Assembly (NCBI GenBank): GCA_028565635.1
Contig: JAOXYB010050979.1
Coordinates: forward strand, 1-11,701
DNA from: Phoronis ovalis
Lineage: Eukaryota; Phoronida; Phoronidae
Reading direction: 5' to 3'
DNA length: 11,701 nt
Positions within the stretch are counted from its first letter, which is position 1. Each line of letters starts with the position of its first letter. Shown in pieces: positions 1-8,028 of this stretch. The notes under the pieces are model-generated. The model worked only from the letters and a program-made list of their open reading frames with translations, was not told the origin of the DNA and searched no databases. The position numbers and the translations under genes are program-made.

Positions 1-561
1 CTTGTCGATTGACGACAATACGTCCAAAAGTCTGTAAGGCATTCCATTTTAACTCGGAGATTATCAATGCACAGTTTGAATCAACTTCAAATGTAATATT
101 AAAGCCTCACTTGCCGAAACACATGTACACCCAAAGCAGGATGTGGAGCAGACAAACATCTGTCTCCGCATGCCCATTAATGACGTAATTTCATATTTTC
201 CAATAACATGGAGATTTGATGGCGGGAATTTCGGCAACTATCTTTGTATATTCTCTGAGTGATTTGAGTTTTGAAATAGTTTAGGTAACAATCCATTTCG
301 TTTATTTAGAGCACAAAATAATCGTAGGGTAAGTAAGATCACCCATGTATATAATTAGGATGACCTGAACTTTACACCAATCACCCGTCAAATGGATTTA
401 TTTTTCCACCCCACCACCTATAATATGTATTTAAGTACGATACCCACCACCGGTAATATTTCTATTGAACTGCCGTCCACCCCCCATACAATTGAAAGCG
501 GAACAGCCCTCAGCAGGTATCTGGGTTAACGAGCATATTTTGCAGTTCCCCATTTACTCAC
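1..561. other. Left-edge intron, no gene seen
   Basis: This is most likely intron 9 of the TAX1BP1-like gene. Both strands were read for zinc-finger (CxxC...H) coding sequence and none convincing was found. On the minus strand there are AATAAA signals at 397-402 and 301-306, downstream of the potential TAA. C-rich patches (CCACCCCACCACC at about 408) are unexplained. Confidence 0.5.
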
Positions 562-754
562 TGGTAACACTGACGGTCTGAGCATCCTCAGTGTCTGAAC
601 CAGTTGACTCTAATGCATTCTGTCGTTGCAACTTTTCCAGTTCTAATTGAGTTCGTCTGTTTTGTTTGTACAGTGTGATATACTCTTCCTTAGCCATGTC
701 TAGACGCTCTTTCATATCTTCATTTTCACGTCGCAATTCATGCTCTGTGTCTTT
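562..754 (-). CDS. TAX1BP1: TAX1BP1-like coding exon 9 (end of coiled coil, last exon in window)
   Basis: Exon of 64 codons plus one base (residues 511-574), KDTEHELRRE to TEDAQTVSVT. The acceptor GGAATTGCAG has a weak polypyrimidine tract. The donor GTGAGTAAA at 561 is strong and leaves phase 1. If it is not spliced, the frame stops almost at once at TAA (554-556), giving a 576-residue protein without zinc fingers. The Ser/Thr/Asp-rich tail looks like a linker, which fits more protein to follow off the left edge. Confidence 0.8.
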
Positions 755-3700
755 CTGCAATTCCAATATTATTAGTTTATATTGAGTACAGTGCAACAGA
801 AGTAATACATCAAAGTGTAAACTAAAATATTTACATTAGTACTACCATTGCAGACTTTTCAAAGATCAATGGTCCCAACCAATTATCTCCGCATGATTCA
901 TTTTCATAACATACAAAATATATGAATTGTTTATCAAGTATAGAATGTGTTATAACTCATCTTACTCAAATATGAAATACATTTACATATACAAATTTGA
1001 TAGCATGTTTTCTTAAAGTATTTATTATTTATATTTGCTTAAGGCAAATTCAGCCAAAAAATGTGTTTTGAATGGTTACAAATCTTGCGAAAGTCACAAC
1101 TCTTCTCGAAAGGCAAAGGAAGGAATTAGCACATGCACACCACAAAGTTTTTCAACCATTGTCTTAAACCGATTTTAATAGATTATTAGTAAAACGCAAA
1201 TCATGTTATTATTATGTTGAATTTACATGTTTTCCAAAATGTATATTTGTACACGATGCGTTCTGACAAGTTTTGCAAGAAAATGTTGGTTCTTAATGTG
1301 TGATCATGCATCTGCGCGTCTTGTGCTTACCTGCCGAGATAATAGGTTGGGACCATTGAAGATGTATGTCTGTGAGCAAATTTAGCTCTATTGCTTACCT
1401 GTGTCTTACGTTTGCTGTCTTTAACTGCTTTATATTTTCTGCAAAGGTCAGCATGTCTTTGTTTTAGACTACTGTATGCCTCTTGCAGTGCAAACACAGA
1501 ACCTTCATTCACTTGTGTCTTTGAAGAATTACGGTAACCTTCCAGACTTCCAGATAACTCTTCATTATTCTAAAATAAGAAAGATTTCATGTACAGTCGC
1601 ACAATTTCATTTTACTCACAAACAGCCGAGATGGGTGGTAGTTTGAGCCTTAGCATGTCATGCATAACATTACTTGGGTTTTAAAATTTTCACTAAGATT
1701 GAAACCTACACAATTTGACAAAGTATCAATTATCACAATAGAATACTGCCCTCTATTGTTTTATAATCAGCTGATAACTATCACAAGAATAAAGAAAATC
1801 AAGATTATTTCTAATAATATCCTAAATTTTAAAAATGTACTTACCTTATGTGCCATTTCCAACTGGGCCAACAATTCTGTTGTTTTCTCTTTTTCAGTGT
1901 CCAACTGAGTCACATTTTTCTTATGTTTTTCTTCCATTTTTGCCAAACGAATCTTCCAACTGTGAGCTTCAGTCTTAGATTTCTGTCAAAATTGCACAAC
2001 AAGCCATGGTTACTAAACGACATCATATAATAAAGAGTCAATAAGAAAGATTTTTTTTTACAATTTGAGGATTTAAAATCTAAAATTAGGCCCCTTCCTG
2101 ATCATCCTCTGGAAAAACAGGTTACCTTTCCAAACAGAAAATGACAAAAAACAACCCTATAGAAGATGCATTAAAACTGTTATTTGAATACATCAGTTTA
2201 AAGAAAACATGTCAAAAGTGTCTCATCAAAATTCATATCTGTTCTCCCTTTACAATTTTATTGTAATTGCCCCAAGAAATAATCTTACACCGGATAAAAG
2301 TTTCGACAAGCTAGACAAATATTGGATAATTCAGTGGTCTTGATACTGCACATCTAGCTAACACTTGATACATTACATCTACTATTAAAACAGCTTGTTC
2401 CAGCAATGTTTGGTATACATATATTCAAAAGACAGAATGTACTATAATCCAAGATCCTGTCTGGGTTACCTGGACTTGAATGACCAATGAATCAGGCCCA
2501 GGTTAAAAAACAGCTAACAACAAACTAATCATAAATTACCAACATCTAATCCTACCTCCATATTATTTGCCATCTGATCATGCGCTTCTTGTAGTGCCAT
2601 AAGTTGTGAATTCAACATGGCTTTGCACTTTTCCATAGCTTCTAATTTGTCTTGAGCATTCTGATATCTTTCTGTTAAACTGGCAATCATCTCCTAAAAA
2701 ATAATAACAAATATGTGTAGCAGTGTTAACCATTACATGAACCTAGCAACTCTGATATACTGTGCAACAGTCTTACACCATAGCAACAGCAAACTTTTCG
2801 TATCAACCTGAATTCTAGGCAAAGATTTAATAAGTAACTTTTTTTTAAATAGACTAATGACTAATAAGTTTTATGTCAGTCTCATAGCTGACACCCATGA
2901 CAATATGCCCACAACTCTTCTCATATCAAAAGCCAACAGGTTCTTCATAAGTCAAAATCTTACAAACTGCACAAAATACCAGACTGCTTAATTTCAAAAG
3001 CACTTATATCAAGAGATCAAAGAAATATTGATATAGTGCTTTTGAAATAATAATACGGTTGTGAGCTTAAGTTCTCTCACCTGATCTGTTCGACTAACAC
3101 TAATTTGTCTACCAAGCTTTTTGCGTTCCTTTTCAACTTCACTCTTGACCATGTTGAGTTCTTCAGATTGTGCAACTACAATCGCTGTTTGGGTAATTAG
3201 CTGCAACTTCAAATTTTCAATTTCTTTCTGAAAAGCACTTGTTTTCTCTTCAGATGTTGTGAAGTGGTTCTAAAAAAATAGGAAATTGTAGCTTTAATAT
3301 TGACTTGTACCGAAATATTAAAGAAATGAAATTGGATGCTATTTCTGCTATATCAAACTGCAAGTCCTGAGATAGAAACAGTTAGTTAGCAGCAATATGT
3401 TAAGGAACTTTTACATTACATCTTATCTCTTGCTATCGCAAACATTATCAACAGTAACAAAGGTACAAAATGTCAAGTGCCACTTTTTATAAAGTCCAAT
3501 TATATAACCACACTTTGCACAGTGGTACACACAGTTGTCACATGTATTGTTTTTCAGGGTCACTGCTTACAATGTTGTAAGTATTTCAGCCCCAGGGTAT
3601 GGTTATAGCTCATTCAACTTTGGGCCTCACACTCCTATCAAATGTTGACCAAGTTCACCATCTCCTACCACAGTTATTCTATGATGTTGATTCATTCTAA

Positions 3701-6700
3701 ATAGGCCATGGTATAATCCATGCCTTTCCGCATTACTAGCCTTGAAGTCTCTCAATCAGAGAGCACGATACAAGCACACCCTCAAATTGACTTCCAAAAG
3801 AAATTGTGACAAATGCTCCGATTGGAAAAAGAAGTAGGTCCTGTTTATCATAAATGTTCATGGCATACGGATTATGGTGGTGGAGCAGCCAGGGTATTTA
3901 TTTTGCTCACCTTGAAAAGCTCCTTTTCCTCTTGAAGCATTTTAACTTGTCCTTCACATTTGTCTACTTCATTCTTTAAACTTTTCACTGTCTGTTCCAC
4001 TTCTTGCATCTGGATTTGCTTCTCTTGAAGTTGCATTTCAAGCTCATCACGCTCCTTCGTAACTGTTTCAAGCTTTTCTTTCAGAGCTTCAAGAATGACA
4101 CCCATGTCCCGTGCTTCTGTATTAAGTGTCTCAATCTTCCTTTCATATTCCTAAACAGAAACCAGCATACTGTTATTCACCTTATGATTGGTGTATGACC
4201 ATTCGCACACATTTTAAGCAAAAGCACATCTTTCTTTTTAACAATTCAAAGTCTTTATACAATTATACTACATAGGAGGTGGTGTTTGAGTGTTGCATCT
4301 CGATTTTATGAGAAACAGTGGATCACTTTAAAGGATTTTTAATAAATGAACAAAAAACTGAAATTGTGTACGTCTTAACTTCATATACACTTTAAACATT
4401 ACATGTGTGTAACAATACAATTTAAATCCATTATCTTCACTGGATTATTCAGCAAATAAAACGTATTGGTGAAATCACATGAACTAAAAGTTAGTATGGC
4501 TTCCAACAACAAAGTTGGCCGACATCTTGCTGTTGTATACGTTCTTTTTTTGTTTTCTTCTTCAGCAAATTTTGTCCGAAAGTACTGGTCAGATTAAATG
4601 AAATTTGTGGAAATGTTTTGGACCTCAAAATGAAAATATTTAATTAAGAAGTTTGGCGACCGTCTTTAATCTAAAATGGCGTCCATGTCAAAAACATTTC
4701 TTTGGTAACTCAGAAAGTACTGGACTGATTTCAACAAACTTCAATCGAAGTGTTTGCTAGGATCATCAGATAAAAAGCTGCCGACTATCTTGGATTCAAA
4801 ATGACTGTGAAAACATACTCTCTGATAACTCAAAAAGTACTGGGCTGATTTCAACAAAACTTATGAATAGAATGTTTGCTAGGTTCTTAGGATAAAAATT
4901 TGCAGTGAACATTATGGTGGCTTTGTTGAATCCAAAATGGCTGCCACGGCAAAACTTTTATGTTGAAGCTATATACGGTGTCGCTAAATCTAGTTTATTT
5001 TGAACCTCCTATTTGACAATCGATAATCAGGACATTCAGCAACTCAATAGGAAACCTGAGGGATTAGAAGTAATCCCAACATCAGAGGTAAATCTGAATA
5101 TACCAAATTATCATGAACTTCCATAATTTTGCAAGACTGGATTGAAGACACAATCAATTAAAATGCCTGAAACAGATTTTACCTGAACTTTCTTATTTAG
5201 AGTTTGATTAGCCTGTTGCTGCTGAGAAAGATCAGTTGTCATTGCCACCATTTTGGCAATAATGCCATCTCTCTCGGCATCCAGTGCCAGCTTGGTCTGT
5301 AAACAATAAAATTATCAGAGGTTATATAAGACAAGTATATCAACTTTTCTAGTTAAAATGGAGGTCAACTGTTCAACATTTGTTTGTTACACCTCATCTT
5401 ATTGACTCTTTCCAAGTTTAAACTAAGTATATCCTGCCTTTCGTCCTATACATATATCACTTCAATTTCAACAACAAATGCTTTTTTGTAGTGTCCATGT
5501 TTTAGTACTCAGTCACTGTAAATGGTATTTCCTTCAACAGAAATGTTAACTTCAAACACAGCATACCATGCCTCTGTTTGTCATCTACTATACCTAGACC
5601 CTAGACAGGAGAAATTGCTTCTGTTTATACTATTTACACTAGTTTTACTATTTCCTGGCCTGCCATATATCACATTACAAAATTACTATTTTTATTTCAA
5701 TTGTTTCACCTTTGACATGTCCTTGATTTCCTCCTGAAGTTTAAAAATGGTTTCTTCTAGTACCACTGTCTTTGAGCTGATCACCAACATGTCTAAGTCA
5801 GGGTCCTCGCATTCCACAAAATCATCTGCCCCTGGACGTTTAAACATAAACGGAGTACTTGCCCCTCGCACCTGACCACTAGAGTTGATATAGGCGAACT
5901 GATAGAACTCTCCATCATCCTTTGGGAGATTGTGAGCTTGAAACAATTGATGACTTTCATTTTCTTGGCCAGGTTCATATTTGGCTGGTAAAGGGGCCCA
6001 CTCATAGTGAAGCTTATCAGAAGGGGACATCCAACCAACCTGTAAATCAGTGACAAACAACATATCAATAACTGCACTAATTAACATCTCACTAGAAAAT
6101 ACACAAACGTTAATAATAATAATAACACAGAAGAGTAATGATCACTGTACCAGTTGGCCCAATCAGCAATCCATGTGATCTGGGTAAATCCGCTTGCAAA
6201 AGAAATTGTAATCTAAAACTATGTACCAAAATAAATATTAAATATATAAAGTCCATAATTAAAGAGTGGAACAGAAGTGTTTCTTCAAGAGTTTTCACTT
6301 GAGTCATATTCAAAAAGACTTGATTTCGAGTTTATTAAATATTATACTAATGTTTTTTTATAGTTTCTATAAAATCTTGAGTACCTTCATGAGCATTTGT
6401 CACTTAACGATACATTCACAAATACAAACGATTTCTTTTAATTTTATTATTTTGATATTACTTATGGCATAATAATGATATTACTTATGGTTTACAATAA
6501 TTAAAAAGGCACATTAGTTTTGGCCCTAAAAGAAAAACTGAAACCTGATTATGAAATGATGTAAATATACACTTTACGATATTCTGCTGACCTTATATAA
6601 CCCGATCCAGTCCCATTTGTTTGGAGTGAATGCTGCTGTTATCTTATAACGACACTCTATGTGAGCGTCGATAGGATACATCTTGGCGACATTAAGAAAA

Positions 6701-6801
6701 ATGACTTGAGCATAGTCTGATGTTTCAACAATTTTTGCCGATTCCATCTTTTCATATCTGACTTCTTCTTGTGAAGTATCTAAATTTACATTTTCTGCCA
6801 T
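562..6801 (-). CDS. TAX1BP1: TAX1BP1/CALCOCO-family autophagy receptor, nine coding exons, 3' partial
   Basis: This gene encodes a SKICH plus coiled-coil adaptor. Family members (TAX1BP1, CALCOCO1, CALCOCO2/NDP52) act in the cytosol, linking ubiquitinated cargo to LC3/GABARAP on forming autophagosomes. The join, read right to left, is 6801-6592, 6039-5710, 5296-5183, 4150-3911, 3269-3081, 2693-2556, 1982-1845, 1569-1399 and 754-562, giving 574 codons plus one base with GT/AG at every junction. Residues 29-136 form the SKICH domain, with DWIGLYKVGW, LPKDDGEFYQF and RGASTPFMF. DMLVI (153-157) sits where relatives have the non-canonical LIR. Residues from about 158 to 555 are heptad-rich coiled coil. 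The C-terminal zinc fingers usual in TAX1BP1 are not in the window. Invertebrates often have a single gene of this family, so orthology to TAX1BP1 rather than CALCOCO1 is a best guess; family membership is secure. Confidence 0.88.
755..1398 (-). other. Intron 8 of TAX1BP1-like gene
   Basis: AT-rich 644-bp intron flanked by donor GTAAGC (at 1398) and acceptor TTGCAG (at 755-756). No repeat, RNA gene or alternative exon could be supported in it. Confidence 0.7.
1399..1569 (-). CDS. TAX1BP1: TAX1BP1-like coding exon 8
   Basis: Exon of 57 codons (residues 454-510), NNEELSGSLE to SKRKTQ, acceptor ATTTTAG, donor GTAAGC. The first third (SGSLEGYRNSSKT) is Ser/Asn-rich and probably a break in the coiled coil. 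The rest (ALQEAYSSLKQRHADLCRKY) returns to heptads. Confidence 0.85.
1845..1982 (-). CDS. TAX1BP1: TAX1BP1-like coding exon 7 (coiled coil)
   Basis: Exon of 46 codons (residues 408-453), KSKTEAHSWK to AQLEMAHK. The acceptor is TTTTGACAG and the donor is the strong GTAAGTAC. It is a very basic and acidic coiled coil. It has the same 138-nt length as the preceding exon, but the two peptides do not align, so exon duplication is not supported. Confidence 0.85.
1983..2555 (-). other. Intron 6 of TAX1BP1-like gene
   Basis: 573-bp AT-rich intron with consensus ends. Nothing beyond simple A/T tracts was recognised. Confidence 0.7.
2556..2693 (-). CDS. TAX1BP1: TAX1BP1-like coding exon 6 (coiled coil)
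   Basis: Exon of 46 codons (residues 362-407), EMIASLTERY to QMANNME, between acceptor TTTTTTAG and donor GTAGGA. It is Met-rich coiled coil and phase 0 at both ends. It has no long stop-free frame of its own beyond the exon limits and was found by splice-site pairing with its neighbours. Confidence 0.83.
2694..3080 (-). other. Intron 5 of TAX1BP1-like gene
   Basis: 387-bp intron. Its only notable content is the inverted repeat at 2991-3048, which starts about 32 bases after the 5' splice site on the transcribed strand. Confidence 0.7.
2991..3048. repeat. Near-perfect inverted repeat (hairpin), 21-22 bp arms
   Basis: The left arm 2991-3012 and the right arm 3028-3048 are reverse complements apart from one extra T in the left arm. 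The 15-base spacer reads GAGATCAAAGAAATA. On the host transcript strand this would fold into a 58-nt stem-loop. The size resembles a pre-miRNA or a small foldback element; no target-site duplication is evident. Confidence 0.85.
3081..3269 (-). CDS. TAX1BP1: TAX1BP1-like coding exon 5 (coiled coil)
   Basis: Exon of 63 codons (residues 299-361), from NHFTTSEEKT to SVSRTDQ. The acceptor TTTTTTTAG has a long T tract and the donor is GTGAGA. The open frame runs on past the donor to 3009, but that tail (VRELKLTTV and onward) is intron and loses coiled-coil character. Confidence 0.86.
3270..3910 (-). other. Intron 4 of TAX1BP1-like gene
   Basis: 641-bp intron. From about 3530 to 3840 the base composition is more balanced than in the neighbouring introns and may be an old dispersed-repeat fragment. 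No terminal repeats or open frame identify it. Confidence 0.6.
3911..4150 (-). CDS. TAX1BP1: TAX1BP1-like coding exon 4 (coiled coil)
   Basis: Exon of 80 codons (residues 219-298), starting EYERKIETLNTEARDMGVIL and ending EEKELFK. It is a strong heptad coiled coil, with a clear polypyrimidine acceptor (TCTGTTTAG) and donor GTGAGC. Both ends are phase 0. A plus-strand frame across 4004-4198 is an antisense shadow. Confidence 0.88.
4151..5182 (-). other. Intron 3 of TAX1BP1-like gene
   Basis: The longest intron of this gene in the window (1032 bp). It carries the tandem repeat at about 4496-4965; the remainder is AT-rich with nothing recognised. Confidence 0.7.
4496..4965. repeat. Degenerate tandem repeat, about 120-135 bp units
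   Basis: Three successive units share AGTACTGG followed by a GATT-containing stretch (starts 4581, 4716, 4836; spacing 135 and 120). Units 2 and 3 are closest, sharing AAAGTACTGG, CTGATTTCAACAAA and GTTTGCTAGG. Each unit ends in an AAAATGRC motif (near 4673, 4799 and 4935), and a partial unit seems to precede the first (ATGGCTTCCAACAAC at about 4496). It is non-coding. It looks like the body of a dispersed marine-invertebrate repeat, by recollection of similar sequence rather than a search. Confidence 0.75.
5183..5296 (-). CDS. TAX1BP1: TAX1BP1-like coding exon 3 (coiled coil)
   Basis: Exon of 38 codons (residues 181-218), from TKLALDAERD to NKKVQ, with a QQQQ run. The acceptor is TTTACAG and the donor GTAAAA. 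It joins its neighbours in phase 0 on both sides. It was recognised by splice signals and a Lys/Glu/Gln-rich frame rather than by similarity, since coiled-coil sequence is poorly conserved. Confidence 0.82.
5297..5709 (-). other. Intron 2 of TAX1BP1-like gene
   Basis: 413-bp intron with donor GTGAAA and acceptor TTTACAG. A plus-strand hydrophobic reading frame at 5522-5737 lies mostly here, overlaps the exon antisense and has no support as a gene. Confidence 0.7.
5710..6039 (-). CDS. TAX1BP1: TAX1BP1-like coding exon 2 (second half of SKICH, LIR-like motif)
   Basis: Exon of 110 codons (residues 71-180), starting VGWMSPS after a TTTACAG acceptor and ending DMSK before donor GTGAAA. It holds the most family-specific signatures: LPKDDGEFYQF (108-118) and RGASTPFMF (128-136). 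After an acidic linker comes DMLVI (153-157), and then the coiled coil starts (LEETIFKLQEEIKDM). An overlapping reading frame at 5793-6077 is a shadow of this exon. Confidence 0.92.
6040..6591 (-). other. Intron 1 of TAX1BP1-like gene
   Basis: 552-bp AT-rich intron that splits the SKICH domain at the conserved LYK/VGW point. It contains a short (TAA)5 run at 6111-6125 and a small direct duplication at 6454-6490. Confidence 0.75.
6454..6490. repeat. 14-bp direct duplication
   Basis: GATATTACTTATGG occurs at 6454-6467 and again at 6477-6490, a 23-bp period. It is probably a slippage duplication in the intron. Confidence 0.8.
6592..6801 (-). CDS. TAX1BP1: TAX1BP1-like coding exon 1 (start codon, first half of SKICH)
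   Basis: The exon encodes residues 1-70, from MAENVNLDTS to WDWIGLYK. The ATG has A at -3 and G at +4, a good Kozak context. An acceptor (TTTCAG) lies just 5 bases upstream, at 6807-6808, so the exon probably also holds a few bases of 5' UTR from 6806. The donor after AAG reads GTCAGC. The following exon resumes exactly as family members do (K followed by VGW), which fixes the junction. The first 25 or so residues are acidic and not conserved. Confidence 0.9.
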
Positions 6802-6806
6802 AATTT

Positions 6807-7545
6807 CTGAAATTTAACACAAGAAACATTTAAATAAGGATAGATAGTAATTAACAATATGGACAATTCAAATTTTCATGCTGATGATCCAATCAACTTA
6901 AGCTTGTGACTCATCGTATCCAAAACTAAAATAGAAACATATCATATTTAATATATTTATATATGTAACTTCCAAAGTACACAATAATTTAAACCAGTTG
7001 TATATATACCCAAATGTATATGATATATTCTTTAATTACTTTTTTCTTGTCATGTTGTTAACATTCAACTATTTATTCAACCACAATACATATGTTCAAA
7101 AAACACAATACACTTTGCGGGGCAAGAAGAAAACTTGAAGCAGTTGTCACTAATTTAATTGTTGACTCACACATTCACATACAAATCAAAAATGCAGGAA
7201 ATGATATTCACAGAAACAAAATGTTGTCAATAATGAAAGTAAAAAATAACCCAGTTGCTCTCATAAAGTAATAGTCCTAGTTAGGTTTCGTTGAAATATA
7301 ATTTTTTTACTCCATATAAACAGTACACAGCTTATAATAAAGGCAGATATATTAAAATACACATTATAAAGAAAACTGTGGAAAACTAGCGTAATATTAG
7401 AAAGGTAACTAAGCAAGATGACGAAGACATCGACATTTTCTTTTGTTGAGGAAATAAAATTTCTCATTTTTGACCCTCCATTCTAAACTTTTTTTACCAG
7501 TAAAACCACCCGTCAAGGATTGTGAAAGCCAAATCCAGTACTTAC
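6807..7545 (-). other. Probable 5' UTR intron of TAX1BP1-like gene
   Basis: A TTTCAG acceptor lies 5 bases before the ATG, and an excellent donor (CCA/GTAAGTAC) lies at 7545 on the same strand. The 739 bp between are very AT-rich, with no other gene signal. A minus-strand hydrophobic frame at 7261-7467 has no recognisable product and is left out. Confidence 0.5.
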
Positions 7546-7660
7546 TGGTGTTTTCTTGATATATTTTCTTTCTTGTATTTCTACATAACCGTACACAACG
7601 AGTGCTAAATTTTGAAGAAAATTATCAGCGCAAATTGCAACACGTCAGAAAAATACCCTG
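7546..7660 (-). other. Probable 5' non-coding exon of TAX1BP1-like gene
   Basis: Inferred from the strong donor at 7545/7544 and its position just inside the divergent promoter. The outer limit (transcription start) is not determined; about 7660 is a guess placed short of the CRE at 7676. Confidence 0.35.
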
Positions 7661-7675
7661 GGTTTATTTACTACG

Positions 7676-7683
7676 TGACGTCA
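7676..7683. promoter_or_regulatory. Palindromic cAMP response element
   Basis: TGACGTCA is the full CREB/ATF consensus. It sits in the divergent promoter, with a half site (CGTCA) 33 bases to the left. An 8-mer match is rare by chance (about 1 in 65 kb). It could serve either gene. Confidence 0.6.
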
Positions 7684-7874
7684 TGATCACATGGGACTTA
7701 TTTTCTTCACACTTCGAATTCTGGTATTTTATTTTTATTTCATGTAATTTACAAATGAGCTAGAGAAATAATGAGCTTTATATTTATTGATTTTAGTTGC
7801 TTTTTGTCATTTTATATCAGTTCCCGTTTGTCCGTAATTGTTTGTATAACCCAAAATGCATTTGGTCAGAACTA

Positions 7875-7883
7875 ACTTCCGGT
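7875..7883. promoter_or_regulatory. ETS-family (GABP-type) site
   Basis: ACTTCCGGT is the reverse complement of the consensus ACCGGAAGT. It is about 70-80 bases upstream of the likely rightward start, a usual position for such sites and common in divergent animal promoters. Confidence 0.55.
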
Positions 7884-7919
7884 CAGGCGGATTCTTAATT
7901 CTTGAACAAATCTTTGCGG

Positions 7920-7925
7920 TATATA
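7920..7925 (+). promoter_or_regulatory. TATA-like box of the GPD1 gene
   Basis: TATATA followed by GATC lies about 30-35 bases before a possible initiator (GTCACTT, 7952-7958). This would give a short 5' UTR of about 30 bases before the ATG at 7985. Confidence 0.45.
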
Positions 7926-7984
7926 GATCACAGAACTCATTGAACCAGAAAGTCACTTTGAGATTGTGCAATTTGAGCGCAGAC

Positions 7985-8028
7985 ATGTCTGGAAAACATA
8001 GAGTGTGTATTGTAGGTTCTGGAAACTG
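7985..8028 (+). CDS. GPD1: GPD1 coding exon 1
   Basis: Short exon encoding residues 1-14 ([14 protein letters not shown]) plus two bases of Trp15. The donor is GTGAGT and the start has G at -3. It ends inside the NAD-binding glycine loop, so this tiny exon could be missed without homology. Confidence 0.93.

Larger units (their letters stand above)
7600..7984. promoter_or_regulatory. Shared divergent promoter region
   Basis: The two genes point away from each other, with the rightward ATG at 7985 and the leftward 5' exon ending at about 7546. All upstream promoter elements must therefore lie in under about 450 bp unless they are distal. Recognisable sites are CGTCA (7643-7647), TGACGTCA (7676-7683), an E-box CACATG (7688-7693), an ETS consensus (7875-7883) and a TATA-like box (7920-7925). 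Confidence 0.65.

Noticed and set aside
1-31. Possible next exon on the minus strand after a TTACAG acceptor
   Set aside because: Only about 30 bases are visible and the in-phase translation has no zinc-finger or coiled-coil signature.
1660-2030. Two overlapping plus-strand frames rich in Phe, Ile and Ser
   Set aside because: They are the antisense shadow of exon 7 and its T-rich flanks.
1845-2693. Exons 6 and 7 as a tandem exon duplication (both 138 nt)
   Set aside because: The two 46-residue peptides do not align beyond general coiled-coil composition.
5522-5737. Plus-strand 71-codon hydrophobic frame
   Set aside because: It overlaps the antisense of coding exon 2 and intron 2 of the TAX1BP1-like gene; no family resemblance.
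7261-7467. Hydrophobic 68-codon frame on the minus strand
   Set aside because: AT-rich intron sequence; the Ile/Leu/Phe/Ser-rich translation is what such DNA gives by chance, and no start or homology supports it.
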